A stretch of 64,000 bases of DNA from NCBI RefSeq assembly GCF_000621605.1, contig NZ_JHXX01000005.1, forward strand, positions 167,113 through 231,112. Reading direction: 5' to 3'. The notes beneath the pieces are model-generated. The model was not told the origin of the DNA. It did not search any database and was given only the letters and a program-made list of their open reading frames with translations. Both the position numbers and the translations under genes were made by a program. Source of the DNA: Butyrivibrio sp. MC2021 (GTDB lineage Bacteria > Bacillota > Clostridia > Lachnospirales > Lachnospiraceae). Shown piece by piece: positions 32,689-41,441 of this stretch. Position 1 is the first letter of the stretch. Each line of letters starts with the position of its first letter.

Positions 32689-35600
32689 TTATGTCAGCTG
32701 CACGTTCTCTTTGCCGAGGAGGGCTGAGAAGCGCTCCAATATGGCGGTGTCGGCTTTGATGCTGAACTGTTTGCCGAGTTTTTTGATCTGTTTGGTGTCG
32801 GTGAGGTAGATGGCTACCTCGTCCCTGCCGTCGCTGTAGGCGATGAGCTTATCCAGCTGTTCAGCCTTCTCTTCGTAGGCTTCTTTGCTGGGGAAGCGGA
32901 TCCAGACGGTCTTGGGGATCTCGTCAAAGGTGGTGACTTTGGAGGCAATAAGCTTGGCGTCTCTGTCGTCCTCCACGGAGATCCTTCCTTCTATGAAGAC
33001 CTTGCCGTCCTCGTTAAGGCGCTGGGCGTTGGCTTCATAGGTCTTGGGAAATACTATTACTTCCACGGAACCCACCAGATCTTCAAGAGTGATGAAGGCC
33101 ATTATCTGGTCGTTCTTGGTGTATTTTATCTTTTTCTCGCTGATGATACCGCCGATGCAGGCGTTGGCATTATCACGAACTGCGGGAACTCCGGTCTCTT
33201 CATCCAGGTAGAAGTCCGTGGTCTTATTGGAGATCTTCTTTTTCCAGATGCCAATGTACTCTTCCAGGGGATGGCCTGAAACGTAGATTCCAAGCACTTC
33301 TTTTTCAAATTCCAGCATGAGTTCACGGGGGAACTCACCTACATTTGGAAGGGGGATCTTGTACTGATCCTTGTGGGCGTCTCCTGCGATGTCAAAAAGT
33401 GAAAGCTGGCCAGCCATGCTGTTTTTGCCTGCGTTGTGGAGACGGTCCATGATCTGGGCGTATACGGTCATCTTCTGTTTTCTTGTGCCCTCGAAGCAGT
33501 CAAAGGCGCCGGCCTTGATGAAGTTCTCGATGGCGCGCTTATTTACTTCGCTGTCCTTGCCCTGCATTCTGGTGAGGAAATCATCCAGGTCACGGAATTT
33601 GCCCCGGGCTGTTCTCTCCCTTACGATGGCGGCGATAACGGGTCTTCCTACGCCCTTAATGGCTGTGAGGGCGTATCTGATGGCTTTTTTCTTGCCGGGA
33701 GGGCAGGTCACGACTGCGCCCGGGATAGGCTTGTCATTTTCATCCGCATCTATTTCCGTAACGGAGAAGCCGTCAAAGCCCTCGTTGATATCCGGTGGCA
33801 TCAGAGGAATATTCATATTTCTGCAGCTCATGATGTAGCCGGAAACCTTGCCTGAGTTGTCGATGACTGAGGTCATAAGGGCTGCCATGAACTCCACGGG
33901 ATAGTAGTATTTAAGCCAGGCGGTCTGTATGGCCACAACGGCGTAGCAGGCTGCGTGGGATTTGTTAAAGGCGTACTTGGCGAAATCCATCATGGAGTCG
34001 TAGATTCCGTTGGCCACCTCGGCGGATATGCCCTTGGAGGCACAGCCGGGAACGTTCTCTGCGGCATTGCCGTTTACGAAGTTCTCACGCTCGATGACCA
34101 TTTCGTCCTCGTGCTTCTTACTCATGGCGCGGCGCACCAGGTCCGCTCTTCCGAGGCTGTAACCCGCCAGCTGCTGAACGATCTGCATAACCTGCTCCTG
34201 GTAAACGATACAGCCGTAGGTGGGCTTCAGGATAGGCTCCAGCTCCGGTGTGGAATAGGAGATGGAAGAAGCGTCATTTTTTCCCTTGATGTACTTGGGA
34301 ATGAAGTCCATGGGGCCGGGACGGTACAGGGAAATTCCCGCTATTACGTCCTCCAGGGACTGGGGCTTAAGCTCCTTCATGAAGGACTGCATTCCGCCGG
34401 ACTCCAGCTGGAACACGCCGTCGCACTTGCCGCTTCCGATGGAAGAAAGCACTGCAGGGTCGTTGTAATCTATACGGTCGATATCTATAAAGCCCTCATC
34501 ACCGGGCTTTTTGCCCAAAGATTCATTGGCAAATCTCGCCGCGTCCTTGATAACGGTGAGGGTTCGAAGGCCCAGGAAGTCCATCTTGAGAAGTCCCAGC
34601 TTCTCAATGGTGGTCATGGTGAACTGGGTTGTGATATTTCCTTCAGCGGAGCGGGACAGGGGCACCAGGTCCTCTGCGGGAGCCTGGCAGATAACTACGC
34701 CCGCCGCGTGGATAGAGGTGTGGCGGGGGAGGCCCTCAAGCTTTTTACACATGTCGATGAGCTTGTGAACGGTCTCATCCTGCTCGTACTGGGCACGGAG
34801 CTCGGGATTCATCTCCAGGGCCCTGTCCAGGGTAATGTTGAGCTCTGAGGGAACCATCTTGGAAATGGTGTCGCCGAAGCTGTAGGGCAGGTCCATAACA
34901 CGGGCCACATCCCTGATAACGCCCTTGGCTGCCAGGGTTCCGAAGGTGATGATCTGAACAACCTTGTCGGCGCCGTATTTTTCTGTGACGTAATCTATAA
35001 CATCCTGACGTCTCTCGTACTCGAAGTCCACGTCTATATCGGGCATAGATACTCGCTCCGGGTTCAGGAAACGCTCGAAGAGAAGGTCATATTTGATGGG
35101 ATCGATATTGGTGATGTGCATGCAGTAGGAGACGATACTTCCTGCTGCGGAGCCACGTCCGGGGCCTACGGCGATGCCGTTCTGACGGCAGTAGTTGATG
35201 TAGTCCCATACTATAAGGAAGTAATCCACATAGCCCATTCTCTGGATGACGGAAAGCTCGTAGTCAAGCCTTTTGCGCAGGGTGCCGTCATCATCGGGAT
35301 AGCGCTCGTTAAGTCCGTCGGTGCAGAGTTTATTAAGGTAGGACCAGGAGTCGTAGCCTTCAGGCACTTCGTAGTGAGGGAGTTTGGTAACGCCGAACTC
35401 AATCTCAACATTGCACCTGTCTGCGATCATCTGGGTGTTGTCGATGGCCTGCTGAGCATAGGGGAAAAGACGTCTCATCTCCTCCTCACTCTTGACGTAG
35501 TACTGGCCGCCTTCGTAGCGCAGACGGTCCTCGTCGGAGACTTTTTTACCGGTCTGGATGCACAGAAGCAGGTCATGGGCCTCCGCGTCGTCAGCATAGG

Positions 35601-36228
35601 TGTAGTGGCAGTCGTTGGTGGCAACCAGGGGAATATCCAGCTCCTGGGAAAGGGCCAGCAGATAGTTGTTGACAGTTCTCTGCTCCGGAATGCCGTGGTC
35701 CTGAAGCTCCAGGAAAAAGTTGCCGTGGCCGAATATATTGTCCAGGCGCATAGCAGCCTCTTTTGCCTTGGCAGGCTCGCCTTTTACCACGTTCCTGGGA
35801 ATCTCTCCCGCAAGGCAGGCGGAAAGGGCGATAATGCCCTCATGGTACTGCTCAAGAAGCTCTAAGTCCACACGGGGCTTGTAGTAGTAGCCCTCGGTGA
35901 AGCCGCGGCTGACGATATGGGAAAGATTGGAATAGCCTGTATTGTTCTCCGCCAGAAGCACCAGATGGTAGTATCTGTCGTCGGTCTGGGCCGCCTCCTT
36001 GTCAAAACGGGAGCCGGGAGCCACATAGACTTCGCAGCCGATGACAGGGTTGATGCCCTCTGCCTTGCAGGCCTTGTAAAAGTCGATGACACCGTACATG
36101 ACGCCGTGGTCTGTGATGGCGCCGGCGGTCATGCCCAGATCCTTAAGTCTTTTCACATATTCTTTTATCTTGTTGGAACCGTCCAAAAGGCTGTACTCAG
36201 TGTGGACGTGAAGATGCGTAAATGCCAT
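32689..36228 (-). CDS. dnaE: DNA polymerase III subunit alpha (DnaE)
   Basis: A replicative C-family polymerase of 1179 residues. The N-terminal PHP domain shows HLHVHTEYSLLDG and ITDHGVMYG. The palm includes PGRGSAAGS and the catalytic PDIDVDF (near 396-402), with a third acidic residue in LKMDFLGLRTL. A tandem helix-hairpin-helix (ALTAIKGVGRPVIAAIV) and an OB fold (GGIISEKKIKYTKNDQIMAFITLED) follow. There is no 3'-5' exonuclease insert, so it is DnaE and not PolC. It synthesises DNA with PolC or at the lagging strand. Start ATG 36228; convergent to metK, divergent from pfkA. Confidence 0.96.
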   Translation of the reverse strand: MAFTHLHVHTEYSLLDGSNKIKEYVKRLKDLGMTAGAITDHGVMYGVIDFYKACKAEGINPVIGCEVYVAPGSRFDKEAAQTDDRYYHLVLLAENNTGYSNLSHIVSRGFTEGYYYKPRVDLELLEQYHEGIIALSACLAGEIPRNVVKGEPAKAKEAAMRLDNIFGHGNFFLELQDHGIPEQRTVNNYLLALSQELDIPLVATNDCHYTYADDAEAHDLLLCIQTGKKVSDEDRLRYEGGQYYVKSEEEMRRLFPYAQQAIDNTQMIADRCNVEIEFGVTKLPHYEVPEGYDSWSYLNKLCTDGLNERYPDDDGTLRKRLDYELSVIQRMGYVDYFLIVWDYINYCRQNGIAVGPGRGSAAGSIVSYCMHITNIDPIKYDLLFERFLNPERVSMPDIDVDFEYERRQDVIDYVTEKYGADKVVQIITFGTLAAKGVIRDVARVMDLPYSFGDTISKMVPSELNITLDRALEMNPELRAQYEQDETVHKLIDMCKKLEGLPRHTSIHAAGVVICQAPAEDLVPLSRSAEGNITTQFTMTTIEKLGLLKMDFLGLRTLTVIKDAARFANESLGKKPGDEGFIDIDRIDYNDPAVLSSIGSGKCDGVFQLESGGMQSFMKELKPQSLEDVIAGISLYRPGPMDFIPKYIKGKNDASSISYSTPELEPILKPTYGCIVYQEQVMQIVQQLAGYSLGRADLVRRAMSKKHEDEMVIERENFVNGNAAENVPGCASKGISAEVANGIYDSMMDFAKYAFNKSHAACYAVVAIQTAWLKYYYPVEFMAALMTSVIDNSGKVSGYIMSCRNMNIPLMPPDINEGFDGFSVTEIDADENDKPIPGAVVTCPPGKKKAIRYALTAIKGVGRPVIAAIVRERTARGKFRDLDDFLTRMQGKDSEVNKRAIENFIKAGAFDCFEGTRKQKMTVYAQIMDRLHNAGKNSMAGQLSLFDIAGDAHKDQYKIPLPNVGEFPRELMLEFEKEVLGIYVSGHPLEEYIGIWKKKISNKTTDFYLDEETGVPAVRDNANACIGGIISEKKIKYTKNDQIMAFITLEDLVGSVEVIVFPKTYEANAQRLNEDGKVFIEGRISVEDDRDAKLIASKVTTFDEIPKTVWIRFPSKEAYEEKAEQLDKLIAYSDGRDEVAIYLTDTKQIKKLGKQFSIKADTAILERFSALLGKENVQLT

Positions 36229-36260
36229 AATAATTCCCCAAATTGTAAATTTCTGTAACG

Positions 36261-36290
36261 ATTATAACATTGACACCTAAATAAATGTAA
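36261..36290 (-). promoter_or_regulatory. Probable dnaE promoter
   Basis: On the reverse strand an extended -10, TGTTATAAT, lies at 36269-36261; the upstream TTTACA gives a long spacer, so the -35 element is uncertain. Confidence 0.45.
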
Positions 36291-36307
36291 AAAAAACCTG
36301 AATTTTA

Positions 36308-36348
36308 GAAACGTTTCCGTTGCAGATTCAAAAAATGTGCGATAATAT
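36308..36348 (+). promoter_or_regulatory. pfkA promoter with an adjoining palindrome
   Basis: TTGCAG (36320-36325), a 17-bp spacer and TAATAT (36343-36348). The palindrome GAAACGTTTC (36308-36317) touches the upstream edge of the -35. It has a CG centre like CcpA (cre) sites, but matches that consensus only weakly. The leader is about 80 nt. Confidence 0.55.
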
Positions 36349-36434
36349 ATTGTAGAAAAAAATGTCACAAAATTATCAATCATTGTTTTGAAATAGAAAC
36401 ATAGGGATTATTTATAGGAATCGAGGAAGCAAAA

Positions 36435-37403
36435 ATGGCAAAGCAGATCAAAACAATCGGAGTTCTTACCAGTGGTGGTGACGCACCGGGAATGAATGCC
36501 GCAATTCGTGCGGTAGTGCGTAAGTCACTTGCCAACGGACTTAAGGTTAAGGGTATCAAGAAGGGATATCAGGGTCTTCTTAATGAGGAGATCATCGACA
36601 TGGACAGACGCAGCGTTTCAGATATCATCCAGCGCGGTGGTACAATTCTTGGAACAGCTCGCTGCATGGAGTTCACAACACCTGAAGGACAGGCTAAGGG
36701 CGCAGAGATCTGCCGTAAGCATGGAATAGACGGAATGGTAGTTATCGGCGGTGACGGATCTTACCGCGGAGCTCAGAAGCTTTCACAGCAGGGCATCAAC
36801 ACTGTAGGTGTTCCCGGAACAATCGACCTGGACATTTCCTGCACAGACTATACAATCGGTTTCGATACAGCCATCAATACAGCAATGGATGCTATCGACA
36901 AGATACGTGATACATCATCATCCCACGAGCGTGTCAGCATCGTAGAGGTTATGGGACGTCACGCAGGATACATCGCTCTTTGGTGCGCAATCGCCAACGG
37001 TGCGGACGATATCCTTCTTCCTGAGAAGTATGATTACAATGAGCAGCGCATCATTGACAATATCATTGATAACCGTAAAAAGGGTAAGACACACCACATC
37101 ATTGTTAATGCCGAGGGTATCGGACATTCAACTTCAATGGCTCGTCGTATCGAGGCTGCTACAGGTCTTGAGACAAGAGCTTCAATCCTTGGTTACATGC
37201 AGCGTGGTGGTAGCCCTACATGTAAGGACCGTGTATATGCTTCTATGATGGGATGCTATGCAGCTGATATCCTTGCAGCAGGCAAGACCAACAGAGTAGT
37301 TGGTTACCGCAACGGCCAGTTCGTTGATTATGATATCGACGAGGCTCTTGCAATGAAGAAGAACATCAACGAGTATATGTACGAGATTGCTCGTATCCTT
37401 TAA
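36435..37403 (+). CDS. pfkA: ATP-dependent 6-phosphofructokinase
   Basis: 322 residues, the usual bacterial PfkA length. Motifs: GVLTSGGDAPGMNAAIRAVV (ATP site start), GGDGSYRGA (the Gly after the Asp indicates the ATP-using type, not the pyrophosphate type), PGTIDLDI with the catalytic Asp, EVMGRHAGYIAL and ILGYMQRGG (effector and substrate region). It phosphorylates fructose 6-phosphate in glycolysis. Codon bias is strong. It is transcribed alone from a promoter at 36320 and ended by a terminator that shares its loop with that of metK. Confidence 0.97.
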   Translation: MAKQIKTIGVLTSGGDAPGMNAAIRAVVRKSLANGLKVKGIKKGYQGLLNEEIIDMDRRSVSDIIQRGGTILGTARCMEFTTPEGQAKGAEICRKHGIDGMVVIGGDGSYRGAQKLSQQGINTVGVPGTIDLDISCTDYTIGFDTAINTAMDAIDKIRDTSSSHERVSIVEVMGRHAGYIALWCAIANGADDILLPEKYDYNEQRIIDNIIDNRKKGKTHHIIVNAEGIGHSTSMARRIEAATGLETRASILGYMQRGGSPTCKDRVYASMMGCYAADILAAGKTNRVVGYRNGQFVDYDIDEALAMKKNINEYMYEIARIL

Positions 37404-37453
37404 TACCCTGACGAATGGTTCTGTAATAAAAGTCATTTGATTCATTAAATTTC

Positions 37454-37514
37454 AAAAAGCCCACGTGGTCTCCTTTCGACGTTGCTCAGAACAGTCGACC
37501 ACGTGAGCTTTTTT
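37454..37514 (+). terminator. pfkA terminator with a conserved 26-nt loop
   Basis: AAAAAGCCCACGTGGTC pairs with GACCACGTGAGCTTTTTT. The loop is 26 nt, like the loop of the metK terminator, and 22 of the 26 bases agree, including TTTCGACGTTGCTCA. Confidence 0.9.
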
Positions 37515-37517
37515 CAA

Positions 37518-38279
37518 TTATTTGCGACGGCAATGTCGTTTTTTTCTTGGACGGAGGTTCTTGCTGCGATCAGCCTGCTCTACCATGAGCTCTAAGCGTC
37601 GCTGAGGATCTGCTTCGGTTTCAAGGGCTTTCTTCAGGTCACTTTTTCGATATTCTTTCAGGTCCTCCTCCACAGTTGTGTAGTCCCGTTCAAAGAGGAG
37701 TTCTGAAATCTTTAGGTGAAGAAGCTCAGGATATATCGGATTCTTCGGGAGTTTCTTTTCTGAAGGATCAGTCGTTTCATCCGGGATGCGTTCCAGAATC
37801 TTTTCTATAACAAAATCCTTTCGTTTCTCCTTATATTTAGGCATTTCAGCCCACTGTTGCAATTTGTACAGTTCCGGTCTCCAGAGGATAGAGAGCTTTT
37901 TTGCAAGATCTGCCTTGGGATTGGGGCGGGGCTTTCTGAGTTCGTAGAAGTCCAATGCATCATCAACTTCTTCAACGGTGATTATTCCCCAGTATTCCGG
38001 CACATGTTCTTCAATATGTAGGGCATGGCTGCTTCCAACTACAACGATATTTTCATCGAAAAACTTATCGTAGTCCTTTACCTGACTGGATAATCTGGCA
38101 TAGGTGTCAGCGTCACTTTTTATCTCAATCCCGCAGAGTCTGTCAGGCCGCACCATCACAATATCCGCCCGGGACTTTCCCATGGTCTTTTCCTCTATGA
38201 TTCTTATCTTGCCGTAGATTTCTTCGAGGTAATCGAAGAGGGGCTCTCTTATTTCATTATCATGAAGTGTGCCGTTCAT
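37518..38279 (-). CDS. sce7726-like protein with PD-(D/E)XK nuclease motif
   Basis: 253 residues. The N-terminal part reads LHDNEIREPLFDYLEE and then RADIVMVRP...LCGIEIKSDADTY, the D-(x)n-ExK core of PD-(D/E)XK nucleases as found in sce7726 and MmcB-like proteins. The C-terminal half is basic and charged, ending LRPRKKRHCRRK. No defence gene or methylase is adjacent. It may cut or bind nucleic acid in DNA repair or defence; that is inference from the motif. The ATG at 38279 is divergent from the methyltransferase gene at 38391; its stop abuts the pfkA terminator. Confidence 0.7.
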   Translation of the reverse strand: MNGTLHDNEIREPLFDYLEEIYGKIRIIEEKTMGKSRADIVMVRPDRLCGIEIKSDADTYARLSSQVKDYDKFFDENIVVVGSSHALHIEEHVPEYWGIITVEEVDDALDFYELRKPRPNPKADLAKKLSILWRPELYKLQQWAEMPKYKEKRKDFVIEKILERIPDETTDPSEKKLPKNPIYPELLHLKISELLFERDYTTVEEDLKEYRKSDLKKALETEADPQRRLELMVEQADRSKNLRPRKKRHCRRK

Positions 38280-38390
38280 TTGCGCTCCAATCCTATAAGG
38301 TTATGCTTTCATTCTACCTTTTTTGCGGTTGCATGTCTAAATTGTGTTATACTAATAACTAACCCACAAACAGGTTTAAGAGGAATACAT

Positions 38391-39194
38391 ATGATCACAA
38401 GTGTAAACAATGACCGCGTGAAGCAGGTCGTTAGCTATATAGAGAAGAGTAAGGCCCGCCGTGAGGACGATGTCTTTGTCATCGAGGGCATGAAGATGCT
38501 GAGGGAAGCACCGGTGCTGCAGGTCAGGGAAGTGTATGTCACAGAGCGCTTTTTGGACGGAGCCAGCGAGGATGACAAGGAGATCCTCTGGAGATACGGC
38601 GCGGAGCCGGTTTCCGACGAGGTTATGAAAAAGATGGCTGCAACCCAGACACCCCAGGGTGTTCTTGCGGTGGTAAGGCAGTATCATTACACTGAGGAAG
38701 AAGTTATAGAGGGCTACAACGAGGCCGACAAGGAAGCGGCGCCTCTGATCCTTGTTCTTGAGAATATTCAGGATCCCGGCAATCTGGGAACCATGCTCAG
38801 GAGCGGAGAGGGAGCCGGAGTTACAGGAATTATCCTTAGTAAGGGCTCTGCGGATATCTACAATCCCAAGGTTATCAGATCCACCATGGGTTCCATTTTC
38901 AGAATGCCTTTTATCTATGTGGACGATATCCCCGGAATGCTGGATAAGCTCCACAAAAGCGGCATCAGCACCTACGCCGCCCACCTCAAGGGTAAAAAGA
39001 ACTACGACGAATTTGACTATACAAAGCCCACAGCTTTTTTGATAGGAAACGAAGGTAACGGTCTTACAAAAGAGACCGCGGACGCAGCGGGAGAGTACAT
39101 TCTGATTCCCATGAAGGGCAGCGTGGAATCCATGAATGCGGCCACATCATCAGCTATTTTGACATTTGAGGCATCAAGACAAAGGAGGAGCTAA
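38391..39194 (+). CDS. SpoU/TrmH-family RNA 2'-O-methyltransferase
   Basis: ATG 38391 (after AGAGGAATACAT) is preferred; an open frame extends upstream without a ribosome site. The 267-residue protein starts with a substrate-binding domain (RREDDVFVIEGMKMLREA) and has the SPOUT knot signatures LENIQDPGNLGTMLRSGEGAGV, STMGSIFRMPF, FLIGNEGNGL and IPMKGSVESMNAATSSAI. It methylates ribose in rRNA or tRNA using SAM. The target nucleotide is unknown. proC follows after 3 bp, so both are probably one operon. Confidence 0.92.
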   Translation: MITSVNNDRVKQVVSYIEKSKARREDDVFVIEGMKMLREAPVLQVREVYVTERFLDGASEDDKEILWRYGAEPVSDEVMKKMAATQTPQGVLAVVRQYHYTEEEVIEGYNEADKEAAPLILVLENIQDPGNLGTMLRSGEGAGVTGIILSKGSADIYNPKVIRSTMGSIFRMPFIYVDDIPGMLDKLHKSGISTYAAHLKGKKNYDEFDYTKPTAFLIGNEGNGLTKETADAAGEYILIPMKGSVESMNAATSSAILTFEASRQRRS

Positions 39195-39197
39195 GAA

Positions 39198-39992
39198 ATG
39201 ACTGTTGGATTTATTGGACTTGGAAACATGGCGAAGGCCATGATCGGTGGTGTTTTGGCAAAAGGACTTATGGGTCCCAACGAGATTATCGGAACTGCGG
39301 CTACAGAGGCCACAAGACTTAAGGCTGCAAACAAGTACGGCATTCAGGTGCGGGAATCCAACGCAGCCGTGGCAAAAGAGGCTGATATCGTCATTCTTGC
39401 TGTTAAGCCCCAGTATCTCAAGGTTGTCATCGCAGATATCATGGACAGCATTGATGAGAACAAGATCGTGGTAAGTATCGCTGCCGGCAAGACCATCAGC
39501 TGGCTGGCAAAAGAGTTTGAGAAGCCTGTTAAGATCATCAGAGTTATGCCCAACACACCGGCACTGGTGCTGGATGGCTGCTCCGCAGTCTGCAGAAACG
39601 ATCTTGTAGGGGATGACGATTTCCATTTTGTCATGGAGCTTCTTGAGAGCTTCGGTAAGGCATACACTGTGCCTGAGTCACTGATGGATGTTGTGGTTGG
39701 TGTCAGCGGATCCTCACCTGCCTATGTATTTCTTTTCATCGAGGCTATGGCTGATGCGGCTGTGGCAGAGGGAATGCCCAGAAAACAGGCCTATGAGTTT
39801 GCTGCCCAGTCTGTCCTTGGAAGTGCAAGAATGGTTCTTGAAACCGGCAAACATCCGGGAGAGCTCAAGGACATGGTCTGCTCCCCTGCCGGAACTACTA
39901 TTGAGGCGGTAAGAGTATTAGAGGAACAGGGCTTTAGAGGCACTGTTATGGACGCTGTTCTGGCCTGCATTGACAAGAGCAAGAACCTTTGA
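39198..39992 (+). CDS. proC: Pyrroline-5-carboxylate reductase
   Basis: 264 residues, normal for ProC. The N-terminal Rossmann motif is GFIGLGNMAKAMIGG, followed by ILAVKPQYL. The conserved C-terminal segment includes GVSGSSPAYVFLFIEAMADAAV and SPAGTTIEAVRVLEE. It reduces 1-pyrroline-5-carboxylate to proline with NAD(P)H in the cytoplasm. AAGGAGGAG is 8 bp before ATG 39198, overlapping the end of the SpoU gene, so translation is likely coupled. Confidence 0.96.
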   Translation: MTVGFIGLGNMAKAMIGGVLAKGLMGPNEIIGTAATEATRLKAANKYGIQVRESNAAVAKEADIVILAVKPQYLKVVIADIMDSIDENKIVVSIAAGKTISWLAKEFEKPVKIIRVMPNTPALVLDGCSAVCRNDLVGDDDFHFVMELLESFGKAYTVPESLMDVVVGVSGSSPAYVFLFIEAMADAAVAEGMPRKQAYEFAAQSVLGSARMVLETGKHPGELKDMVCSPAGTTIEAVRVLEEQGFRGTVMDAVLACIDKSKNL

Positions 39993-40016
39993 TTCTTGTA
40001 AAAATGCACATAAAAT

Positions 40017-40045
40017 TTGACAAAATTTAATAATTTTGGTAATAT
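40017..40045 (+). promoter_or_regulatory. Promoter of the SleB-like hydrolase gene
   Basis: TTGACA (40017-40022), an exact 17-bp AT-rich spacer and TAATAT (40040-40045), 75 bp before the ATG. Confidence 0.7.
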
Positions 40046-40119
40046 CGACTATGTTTTGAGGACATTAACAAATTGCAATAAATTTGTAATAATTTAAAAC
40101 ATTCGAGGTTATTAAGATT

Positions 40120-41238
40120 ATGAAACAAGTAAACAGGTTATCCGCCGGGATAACGAGACTGATTTTAACAGTCGGTCTTTGCACTACTATTGTGGCTGGC
40201 GGCGGAGTAACCGTGGAGGCTCGCAATGCAGGAACATTCGGAGAGCCTTCAACCGGTATTTCAAACATTTTAAGCCCCGTGGCACCACTTGGTTTGGACA
40301 AAGATGCAGCAGAGGTTAAGGCAGCACAGAATGCAGATAAGTCATCAGCCGCTGCGAGTTCCGCCCAGACCACGGAGGAAACAACAGAATCAACTCTTGT
40401 CATGGCCAATGTTACAAGAGCCATGAATGTAAGAGAGAATCCCAGCGAGGATGCGACCAAGGTCGGAATGCTCTACAAGGATTGTGGAGGCAGGATCCTG
40501 GATAGGAAGGACGGCTGGACCAAGTTACAGTCCGGAGATCTTATCGGTTGGGCCAAGGATGAATACTTATTGTTCGACGAGGAAGCAGAGGCACAGGCAC
40601 TTGACGTAGGCAGACAGGTAGTCAAGAGTCTTGGAAGCGCGCTTAATGTCAGATCAGACGCATCCGAAACCGCTCAGGTTATCGGAGTTCTCCCCCAGAA
40701 CACATTTGTAGAGATGATCGAAGATTTGGGCAATGGCTGGATCACCGTTGATTTTAACGATGAGACAGGTTTTGTTCAGAGTGATTATGTCACCAAAGAG
40801 TTCAGGATCGACCAGGGAGAGACTGTGGCAGCCATCAAGATCCGTGAAGAGGCGGAGAAGAAGGCAGCTCTTACCAAGAACCGCGGCAGAGTGGCAGCAG
40901 ATGCAGATGAGGTCAAGCTTCTCGCAGCACTTATTCAGTGTGAGGCAGGTAATCAGCCTTATGAAGGTAAGCTTGCGGTAGGCGCGGTAGTTATGAACCG
41001 TGTTAAGAGCGGTGCATATCAGAACAGTATTTACAGTGTAATCTATGCTTCAGGCCAGTTTACACCGGCCCTGAACGGAACTGTTGCCAATGTATATAAC
41101 GCAGGCAAGATTTCAGATTCCTGTTATCAGGCAGCTCAGGCGGCCATCAACGGAGAGACCACAGTAGGTGGGGCACTCCACTTCAGAAGAGTTAACGGTC
41201 GAGAAGGCATTATTATTGGAGCACATGTCTTCTGGTGA
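40120..41238 (+). CDS. Secreted SH3-domain cell wall hydrolase (SleB-like)
   Basis: 372 residues. A signal peptide (about 1-30) is followed by a linker and two bacterial SH3 domains (MNVRENPSEDATKVGML and LNVRSDASETAQVIGVL), which bind peptidoglycan. After a short helical linker the C-terminus is a hydrolase_2/SleB-type domain: LLAALIQCEAGNQPYEGKLAVGAVVMNRVKS with the catalytic Glu in CEAGNQ, ending ALHFRRVNGREGIIIGAHVFW. It should cleave peptidoglycan outside the cell. The host may not sporulate, and such enzymes also serve vegetative wall turnover. It has its own promoter and terminator. Confidence 0.9.
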   Translation: MKQVNRLSAGITRLILTVGLCTTIVAGGGVTVEARNAGTFGEPSTGISNILSPVAPLGLDKDAAEVKAAQNADKSSAAASSAQTTEETTESTLVMANVTRAMNVRENPSEDATKVGMLYKDCGGRILDRKDGWTKLQSGDLIGWAKDEYLLFDEEAEAQALDVGRQVVKSLGSALNVRSDASETAQVIGVLPQNTFVEMIEDLGNGWITVDFNDETGFVQSDYVTKEFRIDQGETVAAIKIREEAEKKAALTKNRGRVAADADEVKLLAALIQCEAGNQPYEGKLAVGAVVMNRVKSGAYQNSIYSVIYASGQFTPALNGTVANVYNAGKISDSCYQAAQAAINGETTVGGALHFRRVNGREGIIIGAHVFW

Positions 41239-41291
41239 TAAAGGGATTCAAAGTCATGCGTATATCACCAGAATAGTAGTGGGTATCACAT

Positions 41292-41325
41292 AAAAACCAG
41301 CAAGAGCATTCTTGCTGGTTTTTTA
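41292..41325 (+). terminator. Rho-independent terminator after the SleB-like gene
   Basis: AAAAACCAGCAAGA pairs with TCTTGCTGGTTTTT around GCAT. Confidence 0.92.
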
Positions 41326-41350
41326 GTATCTGTTGTGGCTTTGCAAAAAA

Positions 41351-41397
41351 AATATTTATGCATAAAACTTGCATAAATATTCATTAAATGTTAAAAT
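41351..41397 (+). promoter_or_regulatory. Ornithine carbamoyltransferase promoter with a 12-bp inverted repeat
   Basis: AATATTTATGCA (41351-41362) and TGCATAAATATT (41370-41381) are exact inverse complements 7 bp apart. The right arm overlaps the -35 TTGCAT (41369-41374); a 17-bp spacer leads to TAAAAT (41392-41397). It is a good place for an arginine-responsive repressor (ArgR/AhrC), although spacing differs by a base from a standard ARG box. Confidence 0.55.
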
Positions 41398-41441
41398 TAT
41401 GCATATTACGAATTTTCAATTCATTAACGGAGGAAAAGACA

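Noticed and set aside
33955..34848. Open frame of 297 codons antisense to dnaE
   Set aside because: Shadow of a high-codon-bias gene on the other strand; composition is Gly/His/Leu/Val-rich with no domain or ribosome site.
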